A DNA stretch of 64,000 bases. Source: Spirilliplanes yamanashiensis (lineage in GTDB: Bacteria > Actinomycetota > Actinomycetes > Mycobacteriales > Micromonosporaceae). The stretch covers positions 124,001 through 188,000 of the forward strand of contig NZ_BOOY01000032.1 of the NCBI RefSeq assembly GCF_016863475.1, read 5' to 3'. This document shows, piece after piece, positions 46,616-55,127 of the stretch. Under the pieces are notes generated by a model. It was not told the DNA's origin. It saw nothing but the letters and a program-made list of their open reading frames with translations, and did not search any database. Every line of letters begins with the position of its first letter. Within the stretch, counting starts at the first letter, position 1. Both the position numbers and the translations under genes were made by a program.

Positions 46616-48916
46616 TGCCGGCGTCTCCAGCGCCGACAGCTCCTTCGGCAGCGCCGCGGTGTGCAGCACGCCGAGCCGGTTCGTCGTGCGGGTCACGGCG
46701 ACGTACAGGTCGCTGAGGCCGCGCGGGGAGTCGGCCACGATGCGGTCCGGCTCCACCAGCAGCACCGCGTCGAACTCCAGCCCCTTGGCCTGCTTCACGC
46801 TCAGCAGCACCACCCGGTTGAGCAGGTCGGGCTGCTCGCCCACCGCCACGCCGGGCAGCGCCGCGGTCAGCGCCGGCGCCAGCTCGTCCACCAGGGCGGC
46901 CGGGACCACCACGCCGAGCCGGCCGGCGCCGATCGCCGCCGCCTCGGCCCGGGCCGCCGCCACCACCTCGGCGGCCAGGTCCGGCCCGGCGACGCGGCGC
47001 GCCCACGGGTCCACCCCGGCCGACCGGACCGCGGGGGCGCTGCCCAGCGCCGGGTCGATCGCCGCCAGCACGTCCGCCGCCACCGCCATCACCTCGGCCG
47101 GGGTGCGGTAGTTCACCGACAGCTCGGTGAGCCGCCAGCGGCTGCTCACGTACGGCTCGAACACGTCCGCCCAGCTGGTGGCGCCCGACAGGTCGGAGGT
47201 CTGCGCCACGTCGCCGACCACCGTCATCGACCGGCTCGGGCAGCGGCGCATCAGCAGCCGCCACGCCATCGGCGACAGCTCCTGCGCCTCGTCGACGATC
47301 ACGTGGCCGAACGCCCAGGTGCGGTCGGCGGCGGCCCGCTCGGCGGCGGTGCGCCGGTCGGCCAGGGCGTGCCGCTCGGCGAACCGGCTGGCGCTGACCA
47401 GGTCGGTGGCGTGCAGCTGCTCGTCGCGCTCCTCGCCCTCGTCCTCGAACTCGTAGCTGCGCGAGCCGGCCGCGATCTCCAGCACGCCCTCGGCGTACTC
47501 GATGTCCTGCCGGCGGCGGCGCTCCGCCTCGGCCTCGGCGGCCGAGGTGTCCTCGCCGAGCAGCTCGGCGGCCTCGTCGAGCAGCGGCACGTCGGCCGGC
47601 GACCAGGCGTCGTCCGCGCGGTACAGGGCCGGGTCGGCGCCCGCCGCGGCCAGCCGCTCCGGCGCGCCGTACAGACCGGACAGCAGCTCCTGCGGCGTCA
47701 GCTCCGGCCACAGCTCGTCGGCGGCGGCCACCACCACGGGGTCGTCGCGCAGCTCGCGGCGGATCTCCGCCAGGTCGGCCTCGTCCAGCAGGTTCTCGCC
47801 GCCGAGCGGGTCGGCGCCGATGCGCTCGGCGACCACCTCGGACAGGGCGTGCACCACCTCGGTCAGGAAGACCGGCCGGGCCAGGTTGTGCGGGCGGCCG
47901 GTGCGCCGGGCCACCTCGCGCGCCGCCGCGACCCGCTCCGCGGGCACCCGCAGCTCGTAGCCGTCCACCTCGACCGCGAGGTCGGCGACGCGCTGCCGGT
48001 CGCGCACCGCGGCCGCGAGCACGCCGGTCATCGCGAGCCGGCCCTTGATCTCGGCGACGGTGTCCGGCTCGCTCGCGCGGGCCGTGACGCCCGGGAACAG
48101 CCCGCCCAGGGTGGACAGCAGCACACCCGTCTCGGCCAGCGACGGCAGCACCTGCGAGATGTAGCGCAGGAACGTGTCGTTGGGGCCGAGCACCAGCACG
48201 CCGTGCCGGGTGAGCTGGGCGCGGTGGGTGTAGAGCAGGTACGCGGCGCGGTGCAGCGCAACGGCGGTCTTGCCGGTGCCGGGCCCGCCCTGCACGACCA
48301 GCACCCCGGCCAGCGGCGAGCGGATCACCTCGTCCTGCTCGGCCTGGATGGTCTCGACGATGTCGCGCATCCGGCCGGTGCGGGCGGCGGTCAGCGCGGC
48401 CAGCAGCGCGGCCTCGCCGGTGACGTCCTCGCGGGCGCCGGACGCGCGGGCCGCGCCGAGGTCCAGCACCTCGTCGTCGACCCCGGTGACGCGGCGGCCG
48501 TGGGTGCGGATGTGCCGGCGGCGGCGCACGCCCTGCGGGGAGGCGGCCGTCGCCAGGTAGAAGGCGCGGGCGGCGGGGGCCCGCCAGTCGACCAGCAGCG
48601 GGTCGGCGTCGCGGTCCTCGGCGAGCAGCCCGATCCGTCCGATGTAGCGGGTGGCGGGCTCGCTCAGGTCCAGCCGGCCGAACAGCAGGCCCTCGCTGAC
48701 GGCGTCGAGCTGGGCCAGCCGGTCGGCGTACAGGCTGGACGCCGACTCGCGCTGGGAGCGCTGCTGCGGGGTGCCGCCGGTCTCGCGCAGGCTCGCCGCC
48801 AGCCGGTCCTGGGCCTGGGCGCGCTCCGCCGCCAGCCGGCCGTACAGCAGGTCGAGGTACTCCTGCTCGGGTCCGATGTCGTCGGTCCGCTGCGTGTCGT
48901 GAGCGGAGCTTGACAA
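46598..48916 (-). CDS. helD: HelD-family RNA polymerase-associated helicase
   Basis: About 772 residues from a TTG at 48916 that follows GGGAGG; an ATG at 48940 in the same frame has no ribosome-binding site but could be used. N-terminal coiled coil (EQEYLDLLYGRLAAERAQAQDRL), a UvrD/Rep-like 1A domain with Walker A GGPGTGKTAVALHRAAYLLY, Walker B VIVDEAQELSPMAW, and C-terminal motifs VVGDVAQTSDLSG, LSVNYRTPAEVM and LYVAVTRTTNRLG. HelD clears stalled RNA polymerase, and some actinobacterial forms (HelR) protect against rifamycins. I did not find a clear rifamycin-associated element upstream, but a 16-bp palindrome overlaps the presumed promoter. Confidence 0.92.
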   Translation of the reverse strand: MSSSAHDTQRTDDIGPEQEYLDLLYGRLAAERAQAQDRLAASLRETGGTPQQRSQRESASSLYADRLAQLDAVSEGLLFGRLDLSEPATRYIGRIGLLAEDRDADPLLVDWRAPAARAFYLATAASPQGVRRRRHIRTHGRRVTGVDDEVLDLGAARASGAREDVTGEAALLAALTAARTGRMRDIVETIQAEQDEVIRSPLAGVLVVQGGPGTGKTAVALHRAAYLLYTHRAQLTRHGVLVLGPNDTFLRYISQVLPSLAETGVLLSTLGGLFPGVTARASEPDTVAEIKGRLAMTGVLAAAVRDRQRVADLAVEVDGYELRVPAERVAAAREVARRTGRPHNLARPVFLTEVVHALSEVVAERIGADPLGGENLLDEADLAEIRRELRDDPVVVAAADELWPELTPQELLSGLYGAPERLAAAGADPALYRADDAWSPADVPLLDEAAELLGEDTSAAEAEAERRRRQDIEYAEGVLEIAAGSRSYEFEDEGEERDEQLHATDLVSASRFAERHALADRRTAAERAAADRTWAFGHVIVDEAQELSPMAWRLLMRRCPSRSMTVVGDVAQTSDLSGATSWADVFEPYVSSRWRLTELSVNYRTPAEVMAVAADVLAAIDPALGSAPAVRSAGVDPWARRVAGPDLAAEVVAAARAEAAAIGAGRLGVVVPAALVDELAPALTAALPGVAVGEQPDLLNRVVLLSVKQAKGLEFDAVLLVEPDRIVADSPRGLSDLYVAVTRTTNRLGVLHTAALPKELSALETPAPALSA

Positions 48917-48940
48917 GACGCCTCCCGGTTGTGGTAACAT
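48910..48940 (+). promoter_or_regulatory. Consensus promoter pointing away from helD into a terminator
   Basis: TTGACA (48910-48915, perfect -35) and TAACAT (48935-48940, good -10) are 19 nt apart on the plus strand. A start about 7 nt later would give a transcript of only ~25-30 nt before the terminator at 48950-48973. Confidence 0.45.
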
Positions 48941-48949
48941 CCGACGAGC

Positions 48950-48973
48950 AGCGGCCTGTACGGCCGCTTTTTT
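48950..48973 (+). terminator. Intrinsic terminator upstream of helD
   Basis: AGCGGCC-TGTAC-GGCCGCT forms a 7-bp G+C-rich stem with a 5-nt loop; it is followed immediately by a run of T ending at 48973. On the plus strand this is a textbook intrinsic terminator, an unusual sight in so G+C-rich a sequence. Confidence 0.75.
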
Positions 48974-48978
48974 CGTGT

Positions 48979-48994
48979 GCTCGAACGCTCGAGC
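48979..48994. promoter_or_regulatory. 16-bp palindrome overlapping the presumed helD promoter
   Basis: GCTCGA-ACGC-TCGAGC. On the minus strand it overlaps TATGCT (48997-48992), a plausible -10 box for helD, so it is placed where a repressor would act. Confidence 0.45.
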
Positions 48995-49128
48995 ATAGCC
49001 GATCGGCCCGCCCCGTACGCCCGGGCGGCCGTCGCCCCCAGGGGTGACGGCCGTGGCGCGACTGTCGTTAATCCGTCAACGCTCCCGTGAGCCGTTACGC
49101 GAGACGGCCGGATCGCATTAAGTCGGTC

Positions 49129-49644
49129 ATGAACCGCAACCACCCGATCCGTCGCCTCGCCGCCCTCGCCGCCGTCGCGGCCGCCGTCATCAGCTTCTCC
49201 ACGGGCTGCTCCGACGACGCCGACGCGGATGGCGGTAAGGCCGCCGCGGCCGCCGCGAGCGGTCCGCAGCCGAAGACCCTCGACGCCGCCAAGATCGCGG
49301 CCCAGACCATGTTCGACCGCTTCAGCGGCGGCGACTTCGCCGGCGCCTGGGAGATGTACACCGACGCCGGCAAGAAGGCCATCACCAAGGCCGACTACGT
49401 CAAGCTGAACGAGGCGTGCGCCCGCAAGGGCCTGGCGATCACGCTGACCAGCGCCCGCCTCGAGGGCGACAGCAAGGCGATCGTCATCGCCAAGCAGCTC
49501 GTGGCCGCCCAGTCGTACACGATGGTGTACGAGGGCGACGCCTGGAAGCTGGAGCCGGCGCCGGCCGGCCTGAAGCTCTACGCCCAGGGCGCGCAGCGCG
49601 CCATCCTGGCCCAGAAGAAGGCCGGCACCTGCGCCAACGCGTGA
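49129..49644 (+). CDS. Secreted lipoprotein of unknown function
   Basis: 171 residues. Signal peptide ending in STGC (lipobox-like), then an Ala/Gly-rich spacer and a small alpha+beta domain: AQTMFDRFSGGDFAGAWEMYTDAGKKAITKADYVKL, typical of NTF2/DUF4878-like extracytoplasmic domains, ending YEGDAWKLEPAPAGLKLYAQG. It probably sits at the outer face of the membrane. It lies between helD and the second sigma gene, with a strong bidirectional hairpin after the stop. Confidence 0.82.
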   Translation: MNRNHPIRRLAALAAVAAAVISFSTGCSDDADADGGKAAAAAASGPQPKTLDAAKIAAQTMFDRFSGGDFAGAWEMYTDAGKKAITKADYVKLNEACARKGLAITLTSARLEGDSKAIVIAKQLVAAQSYTMVYEGDAWKLEPAPAGLKLYAQGAQRAILAQKKAGTCANA

Positions 49645-49674
49645 CCTGACCGCTGAGCCAAACCCCGTAACACC

Positions 49675-49713
49675 GGCGCGCCGCCACCCGAGGGATCCGG
49701 GTGGCGGCGCGCC
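49675..49713. terminator. 16-bp perfect hairpin between convergent lipoprotein and sigma genes
   Basis: GGCGCGCCGCCACCCG pairs perfectly with CGGGTGGCGGCGCGCC across a 7-nt loop. No T-tract, symmetrical, so probably a bidirectional terminator. Confidence 0.7.
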
Positions 49714-49729
49714 GTCGTGCGTGCCGGGC

Positions 49730-50596
49730 TCACGCGGCGAGCGGGAGCCCGTCCGGGCCGGTGTGCGACAGCCGGCTGCGCAGGTCGCCCTTCGCGTCGA
49801 TCGAGGCGTAGTACGCCTCCCGGCGGCGGGCGACGCAGCCCTCCCGCTTCGGGCCCTGCGCGGCGAGCGCCGGGTCCAGGTGGGTGTTCATGCCGTCGCG
49901 CAGCAGGCCCAGCGCCTCGGCGCGCAGCTGCGACACCCGCGACTCGGTGACGCCCAGCTCCGCGGCGATCTGCGCCATCGGCCGCTCCGCGTAGAAGTAC
50001 TCGGTGATGACGACGCGCAGCCGCTCCGGCAGGGCGGCGATGGCGTCGGCGAGGTAGCCGAGGCGCTCGCGGCGCAGCAGCATGTCCTCCGGGCCCGGGC
50101 TGGGCTCGCTGACCATGTCCTCGGCCGACCCGGTGGCGAAGCCCTGCAGGCTGAACACGACGGCGCGCTGCACGTCCTCGTCGGCGGACGTGACCTCCTC
50201 GACGGTGACGCCGAGGTGGGCGGCGACCTCCGCCGCGGTGGGCGTGCGGCCCAGCTCGTTGACGAGCTGCTGGCGGGCGGCGTCGGTCTTGCGGGCCCGC
50301 TGGCGCACCGAGCGGCTGGCCCAGTCGAGGCCGCGCAGCTCGTCGAGCAGCGCGCCGCGCACGCGGGCGGCGGCGAAGCGGGCGAACGGCACGCCGCGGT
50401 CGGCGTCGAAGCCGCGGGCCGCGGCGACCAGGGCCGCGTAGCCGGCGGACAGCAGGTCGTCCCGGTTCACATGGCCGGGCACCCGGGCGAGCATCTCGCG
50501 CACCAGGTGACCGACGAGGGGCATGTGGGCGGTGACGATGTCTTCGCGGCGGCGCTCCTGGAATGGGGCGACGTCCGCCTGGTGGGCGACGCTCAT
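49730..50596 (-). CDS. FliA/WhiG-type sigma-70 family factor (paralog 2)
   Basis: 288 residues, clearly paralogous to the sigma factor at 45.7 kb over its full length, including region 2 (FDADRGVPFARFAAARVRGALLDELRGLDW), region 4 (YAERPMAQIAAELGVTESRVSQLRAEAL) and the shared C-terminal extension (GCVARRREAYYASID). ATG preceded by AGGAG. Two such paralogs 3.2 kb apart on opposite strands fit organisms with several FliA proteins. I see no CTCA-type promoter before this copy. Confidence 0.92.
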   Translation of the reverse strand: MSVAHQADVAPFQERRREDIVTAHMPLVGHLVREMLARVPGHVNRDDLLSAGYAALVAAARGFDADRGVPFARFAAARVRGALLDELRGLDWASRSVRQRARKTDAARQQLVNELGRTPTAAEVAAHLGVTVEEVTSADEDVQRAVVFSLQGFATGSAEDMVSEPSPGPEDMLLRRERLGYLADAIAALPERLRVVITEYFYAERPMAQIAAELGVTESRVSQLRAEALGLLRDGMNTHLDPALAAQGPKREGCVARRREAYYASIDAKGDLRSRLSHTGPDGLPLAA

Positions 50597-50731
50597 CAGC
50601 GGTTCTCCTCATCCGTGAGGGCCGGCGTCCATGCCGGCTGCGAGGAGAACTGTCCGGTCCGCGCGGTGCGGGCCGGGTCGCGAACGGGTGCAGCGGGGTT
50701 GCCGCCGCACTACACCCGGCCCGCAACGCGG

Positions 50732-50767
50732 CGCCGGCGGCGTCCCGCGCTGGGGACGCCGCCGGCG
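50732..50767. terminator. Strong hairpin after the YceI gene
   Basis: A perfect 15-bp stem (CGCCGGCGGCGTCCC and its complement) with a 6-nt loop lies 31 bp past the YceI stop, in the 202-bp gap before the sigma promoter. Otherwise I see nothing in this gap. Confidence 0.6.
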
Positions 50768-50798
50768 GTTGCGGGGCGGGTGTGGCGGACGGCCCCGG

Positions 50799-51332
50799 TC
50801 AGGGGCGCAGGCCGGTGCAGCCGACCGGCGCCGGGACGGCCACCACGGTCAGCTCGACGTCGAGCCACCGGTGCACGATGCCGCGGCCGGTGGTCACGCC
50901 GGCGGCGAACCGGTCGACCCGGGCGGTCGCGGCGCACCGCCAGCCGCCGCCGTCCAGCGGCTCCGGCGGGCCGACCTCCAGGGCCAGCGGCGACTCGGTG
51001 CCGCGGACGGTCAGCACCCCGTCGAGGCGCGCGGAGTCCGTGGCGGTCGCCCGGAACGCGATGGTCGGGTGCGCGGCGGCGTGCAGGAACTTGCCGGTGA
51101 CGTCGCGGTCGCGGCGCGGGTCGTCGGTGTGGAAGCTGGCGGCGTCGAGTTCGGCGGCGACGGTGCTGCGCCGCTGGTCGTGGGCCACCACGACCACGCC
51201 GGAGCGCAGGGTGAAGGTGCCCGCGACCGGCTTGACGCCCCACAGGTGGTAGGCGGTGAACCGGATCGTGGTGTGCACCGGGTCGAGGCGGTAGGTGCCG
51301 GGCTGGACGGTGGCGCGGGTGTTCGTCTCCAT
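50799..51332 (-). CDS. YceI-family lipid-binding-like protein
   Basis: 177 residues, YceI lipocalin-like beta barrel: YRLDPVHTTIRFTAYHLWGVKPVAGTFTLRSGVV, AELDAASFHTDDPRRDRDVTGKFLHAAAHPTIAFRA and a late GVTTGRGIVHRWLDVELTVVA. No signal peptide, so probably cytosolic; family members bind polyisoprenoids. Immediately downstream (35 bp) of the large LuxR-type regulator in the same direction. Confidence 0.9.
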   Translation of the reverse strand: METNTRATVQPGTYRLDPVHTTIRFTAYHLWGVKPVAGTFTLRSGVVVVAHDQRRSTVAAELDAASFHTDDPRRDRDVTGKFLHAAAHPTIAFRATATDSARLDGVLTVRGTESPLALEVGPPEPLDGGGWRCAATARVDRFAAGVTTGRGIVHRWLDVELTVVAVPAPVGCTGLRP

Positions 51333-51367
51333 GCGTCCACCCCACCCCGGAGGGGTGCCCGGCCGCG

Positions 51368-54187
51368 TCAGTGGCGACCCGCAGATCCGGTACGCAGACC
51401 GGCCTCCGCGGCCCACGCGGCCACCTGCGTGCGGTTGGCCAGCCCGAGCTTCGCCAGCAGGTTGCGCACGTGCGTCTCGACGGTGCGCTCGCTCAGCACC
51501 AGCCGCTCGGCGATCGCCCGGTTCGTGCCGCCGGCGGCGAGCAGCCCGGCGATCTCGCGTTCCCGGGCGGTCAGCGCGGCCACGCCGCCGCGCACCCCGG
51601 TCAGCTCGTCGTGCAGCGCGCCCGCCGCGGCCTCGACGGGCGCCATGCCCAGCCGGCGGGCGGTGCGCAGCGCCTCCGCCGCGGCGCCGCGCGCCCGCTC
51701 CCGGTCTCCCCCGCCGCCGCGCGCCACCAGCGCCGACGCCAGGGCGAGCCGGGCGTGCGCGGCGAACGCGGGCGCCCCGGCGCCCAGCTCCAGCTCGACT
51801 GCGGCGGTCAGCTCGGCGACGGCCCGGTCGTGCTCGCCGAGCGCCGACGCGATGGCGCCCAGCGGGCGGGCGGCGGCGCCGTGGCAGTTCGTCGTGGAGT
51901 TGACGAAGTAGCCGCGGTGCGGCCCGGCCAGGTCCCGGCACCGGGCGGCGCCGGCCAGGTCGCCGCACGCCACCGCCAGCTCGCCCGCCGCGATCGTGGT
52001 GAACCACCACCGCGCGTTGCGCGGCAGCCGCCCCACCTCCGGGCGCAGCGCCTGCCAGGCCAGCGCCGCCGTCTCCGCGTCGCCGGTGTGCAGCGCGTAC
52101 AGGCCCCACTGGGCGGCCGCGATCGGGTGCCGCAGCGCCTCGGGCAGCAGCCCGGCCCGGGTGCCCGGCGGCTCCCACTCGCCGGTGTGCAGCGCCAGCC
52201 CGCCGGCGAACGCGAGGTACAGCCAGCGGCCCGAGGCGATCTGCGCCCGCTCGGCCAGGTCCCGCGCCTCGGCCGCGAGCTGCCGCGCCTCGGCGAACCC
52301 GCCCGCCAGCGCGGCGCGGGTGGCGCGGGCGCGCAGCAGGTGCCAGCGCGCCACCGGCCAGCCCAGACGCCCGGCGAGGACGGCCAGCGCCGCCGTCTGC
52401 GTGTCGTAGCCGGGCAGGTCGCCGGTGAGCAGGCAGGCGTCCAGCAGCCAGCTGCGGCCCCACAGCTCGGCGTCGGGGCGGCCGCTCGCCGCGGCCAGCC
52501 CGCACATCCGCCCGGCCAGGTCGCCGACCTCCGCGACGCCGTCGACCGGGTCGACCACCTCGTGCCGGGCGTGCCAGGCGGCGACCAGCGCCGCCGGGTC
52601 GCCCGACCGCTCCGCCATCGCCATCGCCCGGCGGCCGGCCGGCTCCGCCGCCGCGTGGTCGCCGCGGTACGCCAGCAGGAACGCCTCCTGGGCGAGCACC
52701 CGGGCGTGCCGCGGGCTGTCCTCGCCGCCGAGCAGCGCCCGCGCCCGGGCGCACAGCTGCGCCTGGTGCGGGGTCAGCGTGCTGCCGATGCCGCGCACCA
52801 CCAGGGCCGCCTCGGTCGCCAGGGCCGGGCTCTCCAGCGCCTCCGCCAGGTCCATCGCCTCGGCGCAGTCGACCACCGCGTCGTCGAGCCGGCCGTCGCG
52901 GTACGCCGCCTCCGCCCGGGCCACCAGCAGCTCCGCCCGGCGGGCCCGGTCGGCGGGGGCGGTCAGCGCCAGTGCCTCGCCGTACCAGCGGGCGGCGCCG
53001 GCCACGTCCAGCGCGGCCGCGGCGGCGTCGGCGGCCCGCGCGCACGCCTCGGCGGCGCGCCGGCGCCCGGCCTCGTCGGCGGCCGCCCGCAGCCGGTGCG
53101 CGGCGCGCTCGGCGGGCGGCGCCCCGGCCGCGTCGAGGGCGTCGGCGATGCGCCGGTGCCAGTCGATCCGGGTGGCCCGGTCGAGCCCGGCGTACGCGGC
53201 CTGCCGCACCAGGTCGTGCGAGAAGCGCAGGGTCGCCGGGGCGCGCGGGTCGTCGACGAGCACGCCCGCCGCGAGCGCCTCCGCGAGCAGCGGGCCGCAC
53301 TCCCCCGCCACGGCGGTCAGCAGCGGCACGTGCACCTCCTCGCCGAGCGCGGCGCACCCGCCGAGCAGCGCGGCGCAGCCGGGGCCGAGCGCGGCGGAGC
53401 GCTGCGCGACCAGGCGGTGCAGCTGCGCCGGGGCGGTCACCTCGCCGGCGGGCGCCGCGAACGCCGCCCGCTGCGCCGGCAGCCGGGCCAGCTCGCGCAG
53501 GTACAGCGGGTTGCCGCCGGTCAGCCGGTGCGCCGCCCCCGCCCAGGACGGGTGCACGGCGGGCGCGACGGCGCGCAGGTACGCGGCGACGGCGGCCTCG
53601 CCGAGCGGGGCGACGGCCACCGCGTGCGCCCGCGGCAGCGCCGCCAGCTCCGCCTCCGGGTCGCGGGACGTGACCAGCACCAGCAGCGGCACGTCCGCCA
53701 GCTCGGCGGCGAGCGCGTGCAGCAGGGACCGCGACGGCGCGTCCGCCCAGTGCAGGTCCTCCAGCAGCAGCACCAGCCCGGGCGTCCGGCGGGCGGCGGC
53801 GGTGAGCGCGTCGACCGTGGCCTGCCCGGCGACGAACCGGGCCGCGGCGGCGGGCTGGGCGGCCGGCTGCGCGCCGCCGGCCCCCAGGTCGAGCAGGCCC
53901 GGGTGCAGCCCGGCGACGCCGGCGCGCTCCCCGGCGGCCAGCAGCCGCAGCCACGGCCAGAACGCGGGCGCGCCGTCGTCGGCGACGCCCCGCCCGGTGA
54001 GCACCGGCGCCGCGGCGTGCGCGGCGGCCCGGGCGGCCGCCGCCTCGGCCAGCGCCGACTTGCCGACGCCCGGCTCGCCGGTCAGGACGGCCAGCGCCCC
54101 CGACCCGCCGGCGGCGGCGGCGTGCAGCCGGCCGAGCAGGGCCAGCTCGTCGTCGCGGCCGAACAGCGGGACGTCCATGCCGGGCAT
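51368..54187 (-). CDS. LAL-type LuxR transcriptional regulator
   Basis: About 939 residues. N-terminal AAA ATPase (FGRDDELALLGRL, Walker A TGEPGVGKSAL, Walker B-like LVLLLEDLHWAD), a long helical TPR-like middle and a C-terminal LuxR helix-turn-helix (LTAREREIAGLLAAGGTNRAIAERLVLSERTVETHVRNLLAKLGL). LAL/MalT-like regulators respond to small ligands and often control metabolism or antibiotic genes. ATG at 54187 lies 8 nt after the stop of the NlpC-like gene; a second ATG three codons later is possible. Confidence 0.92.
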   Translation of the reverse strand: MPGMDVPLFGRDDELALLGRLHAAAAGGSGALAVLTGEPGVGKSALAEAAAARAAAHAAAPVLTGRGVADDGAPAFWPWLRLLAAGERAGVAGLHPGLLDLGAGGAQPAAQPAAAARFVAGQATVDALTAAARRTPGLVLLLEDLHWADAPSRSLLHALAAELADVPLLVLVTSRDPEAELAALPRAHAVAVAPLGEAAVAAYLRAVAPAVHPSWAGAAHRLTGGNPLYLRELARLPAQRAAFAAPAGEVTAPAQLHRLVAQRSAALGPGCAALLGGCAALGEEVHVPLLTAVAGECGPLLAEALAAGVLVDDPRAPATLRFSHDLVRQAAYAGLDRATRIDWHRRIADALDAAGAPPAERAAHRLRAAADEAGRRRAAEACARAADAAAAALDVAGAARWYGEALALTAPADRARRAELLVARAEAAYRDGRLDDAVVDCAEAMDLAEALESPALATEAALVVRGIGSTLTPHQAQLCARARALLGGEDSPRHARVLAQEAFLLAYRGDHAAAEPAGRRAMAMAERSGDPAALVAAWHARHEVVDPVDGVAEVGDLAGRMCGLAAASGRPDAELWGRSWLLDACLLTGDLPGYDTQTAALAVLAGRLGWPVARWHLLRARATRAALAGGFAEARQLAAEARDLAERAQIASGRWLYLAFAGGLALHTGEWEPPGTRAGLLPEALRHPIAAAQWGLYALHTGDAETAALAWQALRPEVGRLPRNARWWFTTIAAGELAVACGDLAGAARCRDLAGPHRGYFVNSTTNCHGAAARPLGAIASALGEHDRAVAELTAAVELELGAGAPAFAAHARLALASALVARGGGGDRERARGAAAEALRTARRLGMAPVEAAAGALHDELTGVRGGVAALTAREREIAGLLAAGGTNRAIAERLVLSERTVETHVRNLLAKLGLANRTQVAAWAAEAGLRTGSAGRH

Positions 54188-54195
54188 TGTCGCGC

Positions 54196-54912
54196 TCAGC
54201 GCGGCGGCAACTCCACCGCGATCTCGTCGCCGAGCGTGTAGCCGTCGCACAGCTCCAGCTCGTCGCCGCTCCAGAAGCGGCCCGGGTCGTACCAGTTCGG
54301 CTTGCGGCCCGACGGCAGCAGCCCCATCGCCTCGTAGGTCACCGCGACCACCTCCGCGCAGTACGCGGTCTCCAGCGCGGCCTCGCCGGACACCCCGGTC
54401 GCGTCCCCGGCGCCGACCTCGCCGCGCCACCGCAGGGACTTCAGCGACGGCAGCGACGGCAGCGAGGGCAGCCGGCGCGGCTGCGGCACCCGGCCGCGCA
54501 CCCAGCGCCACGCCAGCTGTGCCGACGACGGGAACGGGGTGCCGTCGAGCCGGGCCACCGTGCGCAGGGCGGCGTCCTCCATCGCGGGCGTCACCGGCTG
54601 CTGGAGCTGGCGCAGCCAGCCGCGCTGGCCGTACCGGCGGCCCCACACCAGCACGGCGTCGCGCAGGTCGTGCAGCTGCACCCCGCGCTGCCGGGTGCCG
54701 GACCACATGTCGGGCAGCGAGCGGCCCAGCTCGGCGTGCCACATCAGCGGCGGCATGTCCTCGACGACCAGCGCCATGCCGACGTGGTTGACGGGGCTGT
54801 TGGTGAGCGACTGGATGGCGCGGTCCGGGACGCTGCGGCCGCGGAAGATCCAGAGATCCCCCGTACGCGTCAGGTCGACGGCCTCGTCCAGGCTCAGGGT
54901 GGCGGGAGGCAT
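54196..54912 (-). CDS. NlpC/P60-superfamily (YiiX-like) protein
   Basis: 238 residues. Conserved permuted papain-like features: a His-bearing strand (NSPVNHVGMALVVEDM) and a Cys-bearing helix (AYCAEVVAVTYEAMGL). The LPSLPSLPSLKSL repeat in the middle is a low-complexity insert. No signal peptide. Peptidase or acyltransferase activity is plausible but not certain. The start is supported by TAGGGT 6 nt before the ATG, and its -10 box overlaps that of the divergent 65-residue gene. Confidence 0.8.
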   Translation of the reverse strand: MPPATLSLDEAVDLTRTGDLWIFRGRSVPDRAIQSLTNSPVNHVGMALVVEDMPPLMWHAELGRSLPDMWSGTRQRGVQLHDLRDAVLVWGRRYGQRGWLRQLQQPVTPAMEDAALRTVARLDGTPFPSSAQLAWRWVRGRVPQPRRLPSLPSLPSLKSLRWRGEVGAGDATGVSGEAALETAYCAEVVAVTYEAMGLLPSGRKPNWYDPGRFWSGDELELCDGYTLGDEIAVELPPR

Positions 54913-54929
54913 CCGACTACCCTACGAGG
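54913..54929. promoter_or_regulatory. 17-bp divergent gap with overlapping opposite -10 boxes
   Basis: Plus strand TACCCT (54918-54923) lies 6 nt before the ATG at 54930. Minus strand TAGGGT (54924-54919) lies 6 nt before the ATG at 54912. The hexamers share five base pairs and the two putative start sites are 18 bp apart, the spacing reported for symmetric bidirectional promoters. Confidence 0.75.
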
Positions 54930-55127
54930 ATGCGTTGGTGGAAGGTGGCCGGACTGGCCGGGCTCGCCGGGATCGCGGCGACGGGTGTCGTCGTGGCGCG
55001 GGCGGAGCGCAAGCGGCGGGCGTACACGCCGGACGAGATCCGGGGGCGGCTGCACTCGCGGCTCACGGAGTCGGCGGAGCCGCCGGCCGACCCGCCGGCC
55101 GGGGCGACCCCGCCGCAGCCCAGCTAG
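54930..55127 (+). CDS. Small membrane protein
   Basis: 65 residues: one transmembrane helix (KVAGLAGLAGIAATGVVVA), a basic segment (RAERKRRAYT) and a Pro-rich tail. It starts 17 bp from the divergent NlpC-like gene with its own -10 box, so it is expressed. Stop codon shares CTAG with the stop of the convergent APP1 gene. Function unknown. Confidence 0.75.
   Translation: MRWWKVAGLAGLAGIAATGVVVARAERKRRAYTPDEIRGRLHSRLTESAEPPADPPAGATPPQPS

Noticed and set aside
48901-48925. Possible rifamycin-associated element before helD (GCTTG-A-CAAG).
   Set aside because: The arms are separated by one base and flanks do not match the element as I remember it. The sequence is explained by TTGACA and the helD start region.
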